From assembly GCA_922989275.2 (NCBI GenBank), contig OV277871.1, forward strand, positions 64,749,848 to 64,813,847: a stretch of 64,000 nt of DNA. The letters run 5' to 3'. The position numbers and the translations under genes were made by a program. The notes beneath the pieces are model-generated. The model had not been told where the DNA came from, searched no databases, and saw only the letters and a program-made list of their open reading frames with translations. This document shows, piece after piece, positions 1-9,855 of this stretch; position 1 is the first letter of the stretch, and each line of letters begins with the position of its first letter. Source of the stretch: Gari tellinella (lineage: Eukaryota; Mollusca; Bivalvia; Cardiida; Psammobiidae).

Positions 1-81
1 CCCTCTCTATAAACTCCCTCCGAACAACACACACAATAATTGTCTCCCAATGGATGTTGTTGTAGAGAGGAAGCACAGTAT
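1..81. repeat. MITE-2 fragment (right end)
   Basis: The window opens inside a short element whose right terminus reads GTTGTAGAGAGG then AAGCACAGTA. The same stretch recurs with small changes at 9719-9800, and the terminus matches the complete element at 11400-11564. The TA-ending CACTGTA-type tip suggests a Tc1/mariner or pogo-type non-autonomous DNA transposon. That class assignment is inferred from the tip and TA only. Confidence 0.6.
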
Positions 82-2898
82 ATATTTACTATATGATATG
101 ATTATGCTTGCTATGGTGTAAAATGCATTCGATCTTATGCTATTAATTCCAAATAGTAAATTTAACCGACTTGCATCTTTGAAATGCAAATATGTTAAAT
201 GATGTGTGCTATAAACTCTGGAGAGAATCTACAACCTTATTAGGATTTTCTTACTGTATCTGTAAATACTGTTTCCATCATTATTGCTAGTGAACACGTT
301 CCTAACGCTGAGTAGCCAAGTTACTAAATATACCGTATCATCACAACAGTACTGCGAGTACTTTGGTGATTAATGTATACAAATAGCTATCGAAAAAGCA
401 ATGTCTGATATTATATTTCACTGAATGGTAAAGCATGTTAATCATTTTTGACACATCGATGTCTCAACCATAGTTGATGAAAGAAATTAAGTACACGAAA
501 CATGAGGAGCAGACATCATGTTTGGTGTAATAAGGGTTAAATGGAAAATATACAGTAAAGCTCATTTAAAACGAAATCCTAGGGACCTTGAACATTAATC
601 CGTCTTATCCAATTTTGTCTTATCCATATAGAGAAGTTTCAGTGTAAATATGTTTGCATATAGTTAAACGAGTTTGCTATATATTCTTAATAAAGATTGA
701 TTACAGCAAAAGGTAAAAAGAAGCGGAAACCGTTTAATAGATTTTTACAAAAAGTGATGAAATCAAGAGACTAGTGTTTTCACACAGCTGTAAGAATTGG
801 TTCACATGTTCAGATATTTACCCACAAAACAATATATCAAAGCAGACCAGGTGGCACTCTAATTGGTTCTAATCAGTTATCACTTCTATCACTTTGACGT
901 GTATCTAATGGCAATATTTAATGCTGTTTGAAACAGGACACACGTAATTACAGTTGTGATGATGGGGCTTACAATGTATTGGACAGGAGACTGATATAGG
1001 GTAATAGCTTAACTATGTGGTCGTCTAAAGGGTATGCTCCTGATCAGTGCCGAAATATGTAGAAAAAGAACTGGAGGTTGAATTTCACATTTCTGAGGTT
1101 AAATGAACGTATTCGTAGGCAGTGTATATTTATATTATGAAATCAAATGTATGCGATGTTAAAATACTGTTTTACACGATGAGTATGCAGGAGCAAACAC
1201 TGCTAGCTAAAGGTATGTTATCTCTTGTTCAGGCTGTCATCTCTAGATAGTACAGTAATTGCTTTGTTAAATTATATGTTGTGTTTATTTTCACCCCTGT
1301 CAATTAGCCAAACGTAGATGTAATTAAATGTCGACAGAGATGAAATATACGCACCATATGGTCAACCTTTCATTACAATATCTCTATAATGAACATTTTT
1401 GGTACCTAGATATTACTATCAGCAATACATTGAATCTTCCTCATGATGTCATATAGTGTTTTGATCAATCAAAATTAATAAATGTTATTTAAAAAAGTTA
1501 TTAAATCTTAGGGGGTACACCAACATTTGATTTTTTTAAACTGACATTCACTTAAATCAAAACTGAAATTTCTTAAAATCAGATGCTGATAAATTGAGCA
1601 GACATCACTTTATTAACTAGCAAAGCTTGGGAGGCAACACACTTAGTCATTCATTACTCAATTCAATTCATTCGCACTCAATCATTACCTCTTTACTTTC
1701 ATGAAGTTATATCCTTTAAAAATTGTCATCTGCTTTTATCTCTTAAAAATCAAATTTAGTTACAATTGACACAAGTTATATGGTAATGAGTGTCAAACAG
1801 TTTGGATGCAGACGCAGTGTTACTCGAATTCTGATCAGAACCCAGTCTATTTGAAAATCACCATTGAACTAGGTTATGTCAGTGAAAGGGTTAAGATCTT
1901 GAATGTCAAGACGTTTTAACCTTAGCTCAACTTAGTGACGCCTTTGATAGACACAATTACACATACATCTTCAGATACCTTCTGTCTGTAACAAAATTAA
2001 ACAATTATCACAAATTTTGATAACCACTACAAGAGAAATGGTTACATCTCAATTTTTTTTAAAAAGTACCTTTGAATAAAAGCATTTGGGGTATAGAAAA
2101 ACAGTGCTGACTCTGTTCAGATAACTTATAAAGCAATTTGCTCATTGTCTGCACTGTTTGTTACTAATGAGTCAAACAACAATGTTTGACCTTACCATGC
2201 TAAATTGCAGTCTGCTTCAAATATAGTCTGCCCAACAAACAAAAACAAACCAAGCAGTTTTTATGGGTTTTTTTTAAACCTAAAACAAGAAGAATATAAG
2301 AGCTAAACAGTTTGGAATCAGACCAGATACTGCTTTATACTAGGTTTGATCTGGATCCAATCTATTTGCAAAAGGCTAGTCATGTTACACCTAGGATGAA
2401 AAGGATCGCGTTACCTTTTCAGCATTATTCATTATTATTGGTACAAGTTATCTCTGATACTTGTAAATATATCAAAGTAAATTTTATACAGTCTTACTAC
2501 AGCAGACATCATCTTATCAGTCTGGTCAGTTTTAACGGGTCACAAGTTAACAACTTGCCTGTTTGAAAATAAATTACTGCCTTGTCGAGCTACCATGTCC
2601 GCTTGACTAGCCAATTAATCTAATCAGCACACGAACAGTCCCACCAGGCGGCAATATGAAAGGCACTATTATATTAAGAGTTGTATCTATTTGTAATGGT
2701 TCAGGGTAATGACAAGATTGAGTGACCACACTCCTATTGTTGAAAAATAAACTCAAACTTACCTTAATGTGGTGAATGGGTGGCTCTCTGTTTTTATCTG
2801 ATATATCTGAAACTGTCGATCGGAATGATTTCACCGCATGACAGAGATGTTAGCTTACTAGTATATACCAAAACTGAAATACACAGTTTGTTTACAGA
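82..2898. other. AT-rich region without a recognisable gene
   Basis: I find no open frame with recognisable protein features here. Three faint relics can be pointed to. Bases 541-660 contain TACAGTAAAGCTCATTTAAA followed by a duplicated 'gtcttatcca'-like phrase, as in decayed pogo/Tigger-type MITEs. Bases 1795-1860 and 2300-2370 are eroded versions of the GATC-centred palindrome found intact elsewhere in the window. The rest I cannot explain. Confidence 0.5.
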
Positions 2899-2902
2899 TT
2901 CT

Positions 2903-3064
2903 TGTGTAATGACACAGACTTTACTCAGTTTTTTGTGTTACACAAGTTTTGCTCCTTTTCTTGTGTACTTACACAACATTACCCCTTTTTCTTGTGTATT
3001 ACACAGAAATAGACCTACTTTTTGTGTATTACACAAAATAATACTTGTTTTGTGTGTAAAATGA
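2903..3064. repeat. Cluster of TGTGTA/TACACA palindromes, ~30-bp spacing
   Basis: Six short palindromic boxes of the form TTGTGTAnTTACACAA start near 2903, 2934, 2962, 2993, 3023 and 3051, giving spacings of about 28-31 bases. The spacer between boxes is T-rich and partly conserved, so this is probably a degenerate tandem repeat whose unit is itself palindromic. It lies about 1 kb upstream of the receptor exon. A regulatory role is possible but unsupported. Confidence 0.6.
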
Positions 3065-3171
3065 CTCATTACGTCACACCATTTACACAGGTTTAACCCT
3101 ATTTTCTGTGTAATTCAGTATGTCTCTGATTACGTAATCTGACGCTCAAGTGCCCTATATTCATCATATAG

Positions 3172-3479
3172 TGCATTGCGTTTGCGTCCGTTTGCGTTTA
3201 ACCCTTTACCCCATAGAAACGACTTTTAGCGCATTTAATTTATTCCTCCACGGAAGAAAATAGTTCTATTTCATACCCTCATGAACAATTACCATTACAA
3301 ATATTTTATATATCCTAGCAGATTTGAGCTGAAAGCAGGCTGAAAGTAAAGCAGCATGTGCCTTAAGGCACATTCTGCTTTACTTTCAACCTGCTTTAAG
3401 TGGTCACCTGTCTTCAAAACAAGAAACAGGCTATGAGGTAAAGGGTTAAACGGGAAAGATTAACAGATTCTCCACTGTA
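3172..3479 (+). mobile_element. MITE-1 remnant split by a piggyBac-like MITE
   Basis: The piece ending at 3201 and the piece from 3446 to 3479 join at a TTAA to give the usual MITE-1 right half: GCGTTTAAACGGG, a slightly changed GAAAGATTAAC, then CTCCACTGTA. The left part of the MITE is missing. Confidence 0.7.
3202..3445. mobile_element. piggyBac-like MITE, TTAA target duplication
   Basis: A 244-bp element starts CCCTTTACC and ends GGTAAAGGG, with TTAA on both sides (3198-3201 and 3446-3449). TTAA duplication with CCC/GGG tips is the hallmark of piggyBac transposons. Inside is a strong hairpin around CAGCATGTGCCTTAAGGCACA. There is no coding capacity, so it would depend on a transposase in trans. 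Relatives lie at 13789-14038 and in every unit of the large array. Confidence 0.8.
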
Positions 3480-3589
3480 TACGGCAAATAATAAATGCCA
3501 GTATACATTTACTTTTCTAGCATGTTTATTGTTTTGTCTGTAATCAAGGTAGAGATGACATCATTCTTTCCAAATAAACGAGTTTAGGC

Positions 3590-3849
3590 TACAGTGGAGA
3601 ATCTGTTATTCTTTCCCGTTTAAACGCAAACGTACGCAAACGTACGCAAACGCAAAGCACTAAAACGTAGAAAAGAACAACTTTTGAACAATTCTGATTA
3701 TTCATGTTTATCTTGGTGGCAAACATTTTGGAGCCTGATCAGACGCCGGGTTACCCGGCGTCTGATCTGGCTCCAAACTGTTTGTATTGGAAATAATAGT
3801 TTTAGCGTAAACGCGTTTATTGGGAAAGAATAACACATTCTCCACTGTA
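3590..3849 (-). mobile_element. MITE-1, complete copy
   Basis: This is a good type copy of the window's dominant element. TA flanks, CAGTGGAGAA tip, GTTATTCTTTCCC inner TIR, a GTTTAAACGCAAACG arm, then a ~58-bp palindrome built on GGAGCCTGATCAGACGCC, an AAACGCGTTTATTGGG arm, and the inverted tip CTCCACTGTA. Length is about 250 bp with no coding capacity. The plus orientation is defined here as the AATAAACGCGTTTACG arm first. TA duplication suggests the Tc1/mariner/pogo group. Confidence 0.85.
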
Positions 3850-4057
3850 AAACTATTACATGTTTTTCCATTGCAAACAGTTTGGAGCCAGATCAGACGC
3901 CGGGTAACCCGGTGTCTGATCAGGCTCCAAACTGTTCCCCTCACATTAAGATGAATAATCAGAATTGTCTAAATGTTGTCCTTTTCTACATTTGATTAAA
4001 ATGCGTTTGCGTTTCGTTTGCGATTAAACGGGAAAGAATAACGCCTATACCACTGTA
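3850..4057 (+). mobile_element. MITE-1, left-truncated, in the intron ahead of the receptor exon
   Basis: It lacks the left TIR and abuts the preceding copy. It keeps the palindrome (GGAGCCAGATCAGACGCC arm) and a right end with a changed tip (ACGCCTATACCACTGTA). Its last base lies about 23 bases upstream of the receptor start codon, so the branch point or polypyrimidine tract of the intron sits at the edge of transposon DNA. Confidence 0.75.
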
Positions 4058-4062
4058 TGTGC

Positions 4063-4080
4063 TTTCTTTTCTTATTTCAG
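4063..4080 (+). other. Predicted 3' splice acceptor immediately before the receptor ATG
   Basis: A pyrimidine-rich run CTTTCTTTTCTTATTTCAG ends exactly one base before ATG at 4081. This is a strong acceptor consensus and implies a 5' non-coding exon upstream. An in-frame ATG 24 bases earlier would lie within this tract and is less likely to be the start. Confidence 0.7.
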
Positions 4081-5193
4081 ATGGCGAATACTACTCATTC
4101 CGGCAACTACAGTTTGGGCTATGACCTACATGAACCTAATTCTAATATAAGCTCAGCCTTTCCAAAAGTTCGTAATGACTTCCATGACGTTGTGATTATG
4201 GCAGAAAAATGCATTTTGCCATTTATCTGTATCTTTGGATTCGTAGGTAACTCTATATCCTGTGTTTTATTTCTCAAAAAGTCTCTAAGGATCAGCTCAT
4301 GCAGTATTTTTCTCGCTGCTAGAAGTATTGTGGACAGTGGGTTTTTAACGAGTGTTTTCGTAGTGTGGGTGTCATCAACGTTCAAGCTCCAATTGAGTCA
4401 CGTGCCAAACTTGTGCAAGGTGCTTGCGTATGTGACGTATGTGTGCGCGTGTATGTCGGCATGGCTCGTTGTGTTCCTGACCATTGAAAACTATCTCCGA
4501 ATCTGCCGACCGGTACTGGTCCAGACGTTTTGTAACACCAGGCGTGCCCGAAACACAATTGTCATTTCGCTATTTCTGTGTCTGTGTTTTTACCAAGTGC
4601 CATTGTGGATATTTGACGAGTACTGCCGACCAGTTCCGAGATTTGCCGAACTAACACATGTACTTGTTTACGGGGACACCCTCATAACGCTCATCATTCC
4701 GACAATTGTCATTTTCGTATCGTTGTGTTCAATAACTACGGCCATGCTTAGATCTTTCAACTTCAGACGACGACGAAGTTCGACTTCACAGCCTACAAGC
4801 AAAAGTCTCCTGGGCAAAGTCACGCGGCTTCTATACTCCGTCACTGTCAGTTTCTTTTGTCTCAGTCTACCGTCCCATATCTTAAGAATTCGACTGTTAA
4901 TTAAGTCATTCGCAGACCAGTCGAACCAAATGACAGCCACTGACGCTGCAATACAGACGCTTGCCTTATTAATATACTACTTATCAATGTCAATTAACGT
5001 CTGCGTTTATTACGCGTTCGGCAGTTCGTTCAGGAAATCTTTTAATGACATTTGCTGTAGATGCTGCAGAACACTGCGTAGACAAACTCGACCTAGAAGT
5101 AGCACTAAAGGAAGCGAACTGTTCTCAAAGGAAACGGAAGCGTCCAGAAAAACATCGTACGTGGCCTTGTACATTATCAAAGGGAAAGGGTAA
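4081..5193 (+). CDS. Rhodopsin-class (class A) G-protein-coupled receptor, peptide-receptor-like
   Basis: The 370-residue product is a seven-transmembrane receptor of the plasma membrane. The N-terminus has three N-glycosylation sequons (N3, N9, N22). TM1 (about 43-65) has the GN pair at 56-57. C112 at the top of TM3 and C182 in loop 2 form the expected disulphide pair. The DRY position reads E136-N-Y followed by LR. TM5 spans about 196-222, a basic third loop RRRRRSS follows, and TM6 has a proline at 264. TM7 has N306-x3-Y310, a degenerate NPxxY lacking its proline. A CCRCC cluster (325-329) after helix 8 suits palmitoylation. The layout resembles lophotrochozoan neuropeptide receptors (FMRFamide-receptor-like), but I cannot name a ligand. 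The frame is open from the splice acceptor to TAA, so the coding sequence is one exon. The N137 replacement of the DRY arginine and the lost proline are unusual and may mark an atypical or orphan receptor. Confidence 0.85.
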   Translation: MANTTHSGNYSLGYDLHEPNSNISSAFPKVRNDFHDVVIMAEKCILPFICIFGFVGNSISCVLFLKKSLRISSCSIFLAARSIVDSGFLTSVFVVWVSSTFKLQLSHVPNLCKVLAYVTYVCACMSAWLVVFLTIENYLRICRPVLVQTFCNTRRARNTIVISLFLCLCFYQVPLWIFDEYCRPVPRFAELTHVLVYGDTLITLIIPTIVIFVSLCSITTAMLRSFNFRRRRSSTSQPTSKSLLGKVTRLLYSVTVSFFCLSLPSHILRIRLLIKSFADQSNQMTATDAAIQTLALLIYYLSMSINVCVYYAFGSSFRKSFNDICCRCCRTLRRQTRPRSSTKGSELFSKETEASRKTSYVALYIIKGKG

Positions 5194-5292
5194 CCATTTG
5201 TCCATATTGCAATAGTTGACTAAGTCGGCAGGGGACCAGATACAATAGTGAAGACGTTATTCTCCCAATTTTGCCTATATGGGATATGTCTG

Positions 5293-5750
5293 CTAAGTTA
5301 GCTGTTAGCTGGTTGTTGGTTATTCAGAAGTGGTTTCGGCCAGGGATAATAAATAGACTCTCTTTATTATCCCTGTTTCGGCTATATATCTTTTCGAATA
5401 CACTTCTGAATAACCAACTCACGGCTGGCCGTGAAGTCAGTATTGCAATGTATTTTCGAATACACTTCTGAATAACCAACTCACGACTGGCTGTGAATTC
5501 AAAATTGCAATGTATTTTCGAATACCCTTCTGAATAACCAACTCACGGCTGACTGTGAATTCCAGAGTGTAATGTTTTTTCCGAATAAACTTCTGAATAT
5601 CCAACTCACGGCTGGCCGTGAAGTCAATATTGCAATGTATTTCCGAATACACTTCTGAATAACCAACTCACGACTGGCTGTTTGTTCGGATGTATATGTA
5701 CGCCTGTACAGTGTATAGCATTTTCTGAATAACTAACAGCTAACTTCACA
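5293..5750. repeat. Foldback element containing ~62-bp tandem repeats
   Basis: The left edge reads AAGTTAGCTGTTAG and the right edge CTAACAGCTAACTT, forming inverted termini that extend inward through GGTTATTCAGAAG/CTTCTGAATAACC. Between about 5391 and 5720 there are five to six copies of a ~62-bp unit, each with CTTCTGAATAACCAACTCACG and a TTTTCGAATA-type start. It lies about 100 bases past the receptor stop codon, so it may fall in that gene's 3' UTR. Confidence 0.75.
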
Positions 5751-5759
5751 GACCTATAA

Positions 5760-5978
5760 ATGCGTTTTAGCCTAAAACTATTATTTCCATATCGAACAGT
5801 TTGGAGCCAGATCAGACGCCGGGTAAGCCGGCGTCTGATCAGGCTCAAAACGGTTCGCCGTCCTGGTTAAAATCAACCTTCAAAATTGTCAAAAAGTTGT
5901 AATTTTCTTCATTGTCTTGCTATACATTTGTGTTTCGTTTGCGTTTAAACGGGAAAGAATATCGTTTTCCCCACTGTA
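5760..5978 (+). mobile_element. MITE-1, left-truncated, diverged
   Basis: The left TIR is absent; it begins in the inner arm. The palindrome centre carries AAGCC in place of AACCC, and the right TIR is altered (AATATCGTTTTCCCCACTGTA). This is among the more diverged copies. Confidence 0.75.
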
Positions 5979-6049
5979 TGTAAATACATGTAGCAGACAT
6001 GTGACTCGATGATCAGGGAGGCAAATGTAAAGGTCGGCAGAATACGAGT

Positions 6050-6299
6050 TACAGTGGAGAATCTGTTATTCTTTCCCGTTTAAACGAAACGAAACGCAAA
6101 ACGCAAAACGCTAAAACGTAGAAAAGTGTAACTTTTGGACACTTCTGATAATAATTTTTATTTTGGTGGCAAACAGTTTGGAGCCTAATCAGACGCCGGG
6201 TTACCCGGCGTCTGATCTGGCTCCAAACTGTTTACAATGGAAAAAATAGTTTTAGCGTAAACGCGTTTATTGGGAAAGAATAACACATTCTCCACTGTA
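6050..6299 (-). mobile_element. MITE-1, complete copy
   Basis: Both tips are intact with TA on each side. The left arm has an AACGAAACGAAACGC variant of the usual CAAACGTACG stretch, marking a subfamily that also appears at 48068-48317. Confidence 0.85.
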
Positions 6300-6609
6300 C
6301 TTCAATGCAGACTTCATAAACCCACACCTTTACCTTTACATTTTGGGAGAATAAATATCAGTGTTAATCATTCAATGGTTCGTTATGTACAATTTGTTTT
6401 TTAACAAACACTTTATTTAGTGGTTTTGAACTAGTTTTATGAGGATGCTTACTATTTTTGTGTCGGCCTTTCGTCACTAATAATGCTAAAGCGTCTGCGC
6501 TAGATAGATTATTTTACAGTACAAGCGACCTTATTGTATATTATGTGATAGGATCTTAAACTCGTGCTTTTTTGTTATTGCTTTTTATGAAACTCGTCGA
6601 CTGAAACGA

Positions 6610-7010
6610 TACAGTGGAGAAAACGTTATTCTTTCCCAATAAACGCGTTTACGCTAAATCTATTTTTCCCATGCAAACAGTTTGGAGCATATTCAGGGGA
6701 AACCCGGTGTCTGATCAGGCTCCAAACTGTTTGCAGTCCAGGTTAAAATCAGCGTTCAGATTTGTCAAAAAAGTTGTTATTTTCTTCATTTTTTTGGGAT
6801 GCGTTTGCAAACGCAAAGCACTAAAACGTAGAAAAGAACAATTTTTGGACAATTCTGATATTTCTTGTTTATCTTGATGGCAAACAGTTTGGAGCCTGAT
6901 CAGGCGCCGGGTTACCCGGCGTCTGATCTGGCTCCAAACTGTTTGTAAACGAAAACATAGTTTTAGCGTAAACGCGTTTATCGGGAAAGAATAACACATT
7001 CTCCACTGTA
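6610..7010. mobile_element. Two fused MITE-1 copies in opposite orientation
   Basis: Bases 6610 to about 6800 are a plus-oriented copy that loses its right TIR. From about 6800 a minus-oriented copy lacking its left TIR continues to CTCCACTGTA at 7010. The join falls within shared GCGTTTGCAAACGC sequence, which suggests recombination between two neighbouring copies. The first palindrome is damaged (GCATATTCAGGGG). Confidence 0.75.
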
Positions 7011-7826
7011 TCATTGTACTCAACTCGTTTCATAAAAATAATAACAAAAACCACTCATCTTAGAAAAAGAATAACTTTTTCACCACTGTAAGAGGAGTAT
7101 ACTCAAGTTACCCTCCCCCGTCATGTCTGTACTAAACCCTACGGAGTAACATCTCATTAGAATCGTTTCTTTGGATTCTAATAAGTAGTCATACCATATG
7201 GTTTGTCGCAGATAAAAGTCAGTTTATCTGGAACCCTGGTCGTTCGTTACTACTTCTCCCGTTAAAACGAAACGAATCACAAAAGAACAATGCAACAACT
7301 TAAAATACTTTTTTGACACATTGTTTAATCCATTCGTTTCTGCTTTTTGTTTTAGACGAAAAAGTCATTTTGTTTGTAATATTTTACTAAAATTGAAGGT
7401 TATTTCAATGATAAGTTTAAGACATTAAGCATGCTTTAACACCAACATAAATAACGCTTATTGAAGCTATATATGTAAGCACAATTCATTAGTAATTGTC
7501 TTTAAAGTCTAGGTCTCACTGTACATAATTTAACGTCATGAAGCGTGTGCAGTTCACCTCTGACCTTAGCTGTTTTTTAAAGACAATCTAGACATGCGTA
7601 TTCCATAAAACTTAGGTGCCTTCTTAGGCACCGTTCTTTTCCCCTGAATAATGTCCGACTTGAAACTGTTTGCAACGGATTTCAGAGCAGGAAGAGTTTT
7701 ATTTTTGATAGTTTGTCGTTTTTGCAACGAATCGTATAAAACAGCCTTGAATAGAGGAAATGTGATTTGGAAACCAAAACCTTTAGTATATTGGTTAATT
7801 CAAAACATTAATTCCCTGCAGTATGT
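7011..7826. other. No gene recognised; MITE-1 tip fragment at 7060-7089
   Basis: A detached MITE-1 right tip (AAAAGAATAACTTTTTCACCACTGTA, quoted in two parts as AAAAGAATAAC and CACCACTGTA) is visible, and 7250-7290 has a faint inner-arm match. The remainder is AT-rich and unexplained. Confidence 0.45.
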
Positions 7827-8097
7827 TAAAGTGGAGAAAACGTTATTCTTTCCCAGTAAAAGCATTTACGCTAAAACTATTAATTCCATCGCAAACAGTT
7901 TGGAGCCAGATCAGACGCCGGGTAACCCGACGTCTGATCAGGCTCTAAATTGTTTGCCATTCTGATTAAAATGAATAGTAAGAATTATCATAAAATTGTC
8001 CTTTTATACGTTTTAGTGCTTTGTGTGTGCGTTTCGTTTGCGTTTAGTGCTTTGTCTTTGCGTTTTAACGGGAAAGAATAACGTTTTCTCCACTGTA
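7827..8097 (+). mobile_element. MITE-1, complete but with a duplicated inner arm
   Basis: The left tip has mutated to AAAGTGGAGAA. The right inner arm contains the TTTAGTGCTTTG phrase twice, making this copy about 20 bp longer than usual. Confidence 0.8.
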
Positions 8098-8234
8098 AAT
8101 CACTACGCTACACAATTTCATAACCTCTGTGGCATGATAACGCTTTTATTTGTCCACCTGAAGAAAGTAAAGCAACCTAATCGAATGTATCAGACTATGA
8201 AACAGTACGTACATGTAGTTTATACACGTGACCA

Positions 8235-8493
8235 TACAGTGGAGAAAACGTTATTCTTTCCCATGCAATCAACACGTTTACGCTCAAACTTTAATTTCCA
8301 TTGCAAACAGTTTGGAGCCAGATCAGACGCCGGGAAACCCGGTGTCTAATCAGGCTCCAAACTGTTTGCCACTAAGATTAAAAAACAATAATTAGAAATG
8401 TTAAAAAAGGTAATTTCCTACATTTTAGCGAGTTCTGTTTGCGTTTCATTTGCGTTTGAACGGGAAAGAATAACGTTTTCTCTAAGTACTGTA
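8235..8493 (+). mobile_element. MITE-1, complete copy with altered right tip
   Basis: The left end is canonical. The right end reads ACGTTTTCTCTAAGTACTGTA, so the tip has a small insertion. The palindrome arm has TGTCTAATCAGG, giving one mismatch. Confidence 0.8.
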
Positions 8494-8889
8494 TAAAACA
8501 TGCTAAACAAGAGCGTTTAATTTTGGTACATTTTAAATTAAAAGGAATACTGTAATAATAATACTGTAATATAGTAAATAACATTGAGTTGAGTTGAGTA
8601 AATACACACTCGTTTGTTGTTATTTTCTCCATTGAACAATTAATGAATATGCATGAGAAAATCAACAAAACGACTATGCGCTGTGTACTTTCAAAATGTT
8701 CAGGGGTGTCTTAAGATGCGTCTCTAACTCTATATCATTTAGAAAGTCACAATAACAAACTGAAATGATTGCTAAAATTAAGAGAAAATCATATAGTATT
8801 GACAAATCTTCCCCCCAAACAACGCGATATTATCATGACTTTAATTATTTTAATTATTATGTAACAGACAATGATACTGTAGAATAGAA
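8494..8889. other. AT-rich spacer, nothing recognised
   Basis: No protein similarity, tandem repeat or inverted repeat that I can support. Confidence 0.4.
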
Positions 8890-9385
8890 GTGTTGTTTAA
8901 AGACCGTCGCGGCAGTTTGTTCGAATTTTCAAAACATTCAGATTTTTTTGTAATTTTGCATGTTGCTACATGTAGTATACCCTGTGATGGAGAAATAAAA
9001 ATAGGAGATCCCCGAACTGGATCTTTTCTTGATAGCTTGTTTTGGGATATACAGTGGAGAATCTGTAATTCTTTCCCGTTTAAACGCAAACGTACGCAAA
9101 CGCAAAACACTAAAACGTAGAAAAGTACAACTTTTGGACAATTCTGATAATTCATGTTTATCTTGGTGGCAAACAATTTGGAGCCTGCTCAGACACCGGG
9201 TTACCCGGCGTCTGATCTGGCTCCAAACATTTTGCAATGGAAAAAATAGTTTTAGCGTAAACGCGTTTATTGGGAAAGAATAACGTTTTCTCCACTATAC
9301 CCTTTATTATCCGGAAACACGTGCTTTTGGTCATAAAATCTCAGCAAACCCCGCTTCAACTTTGTAATTTACCTAAAATGTTCAT
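8890..9385 (+). repeat. Dispersed repeat E, interrupted by a MITE-1
   Basis: Bases 8890-9049 and 9300-9385 together match, in inverse orientation, the uninterrupted sequence at about 51395-51640. Shared phrases include CATGTTGCTACATGTAGTATA and ATTATCCGGAAACACGTGCTT. The break in similarity coincides exactly with the MITE-1 at 9050-9299. Confidence 0.7.
9050..9299 (-). mobile_element. MITE-1 inserted in repeat E (empty site available)
   Basis: This copy is complete, with the right tip mutated to CTCCACTATA. Because repeat E is present without the insertion near 51480, this locus shows directly that the element inserts at TA and that the ~250-bp block is one mobile unit. Confidence 0.85.
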
Positions 9386-9436
9386 GTTTTCATTAACCCG
9401 GCGCCTGACCTGGCTCCAAACCTTTTGCCATGGATA

Positions 9437-9800
9437 TACAGTGTTCCCTCCCTACAACGGCCCTCCCAACAACGACTCCTTCCTTACAACGAAGCTTGCC
9501 ACAGTTCCCCAAACAAGACATTTATATCCAACCTTTTCATGGCTGCAATGTCATCTACTTAAATTTGTCGTCTGCTGTTTTTCTCAAATATACATGTAAG
9601 TGGACTTTTTGATAGAATTAGTATAATGACGAGTGACAAACAGCTTGAATCCAGATCAGACGCCGCGTTACGCGGCGTCTGATCTGGATTCAAGCTGTTT
9701 GCAAATGTAAACCAATTTCCCTCTCTATAACGACTCCCTTTGAACAACGCACACACTCTTTGTCTCCCATTGGATGTCGTTGTAGAGAGGGAGCGCTGTA
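9437..9800. mobile_element. MITE-2, long copy with a central perfect palindrome
   Basis: It starts TACAGTGTTCCCTCCCTACA and ends GTAGAGAGGGAGCGCTGTA, inverted tips of the same family as 11400-11564. Bases 9643-9705 form a near-perfect palindrome around CCAGATCAGACGCCGCG, a relative of the MITE-1 core. Bases 9719-9800 match the fragment at the start of the window. Confidence 0.7.
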
Positions 9801-9855
9801 ACTGTTTTCGCGTAAACGCGTTTATCGGGAAAGAATAACGTTTTCTTCACTGTAA
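9801..9855 (-). mobile_element. MITE-1 terminal fragment
   Basis: Only the AAACGCGTTTATCGGG arm and TIR ending TTCTTCACTGTA remain, directly joined to the MITE-2 end. Confidence 0.7.

Noticed and set aside
2312..2566. 84-codon frame as a gene
   Set aside because: No recognisable domain; it overlaps a decayed palindrome and has no splice or start context.
3708..3944. Strong GC-rich hairpins as transcription terminators
   Set aside because: They are MITE palindromes in eukaryotic DNA, with no gene end or U-run relation.
6715..7054. Frames encoding LEPDQTPGNPASDQAPNC or IRRRVTRRLIRLQTVCHQ-like peptides, here and at many other places
   Set aside because: They are translations of the MITE-1 palindrome and arms in different phases, recur wherever the MITE does, and start and stop arbitrarily.
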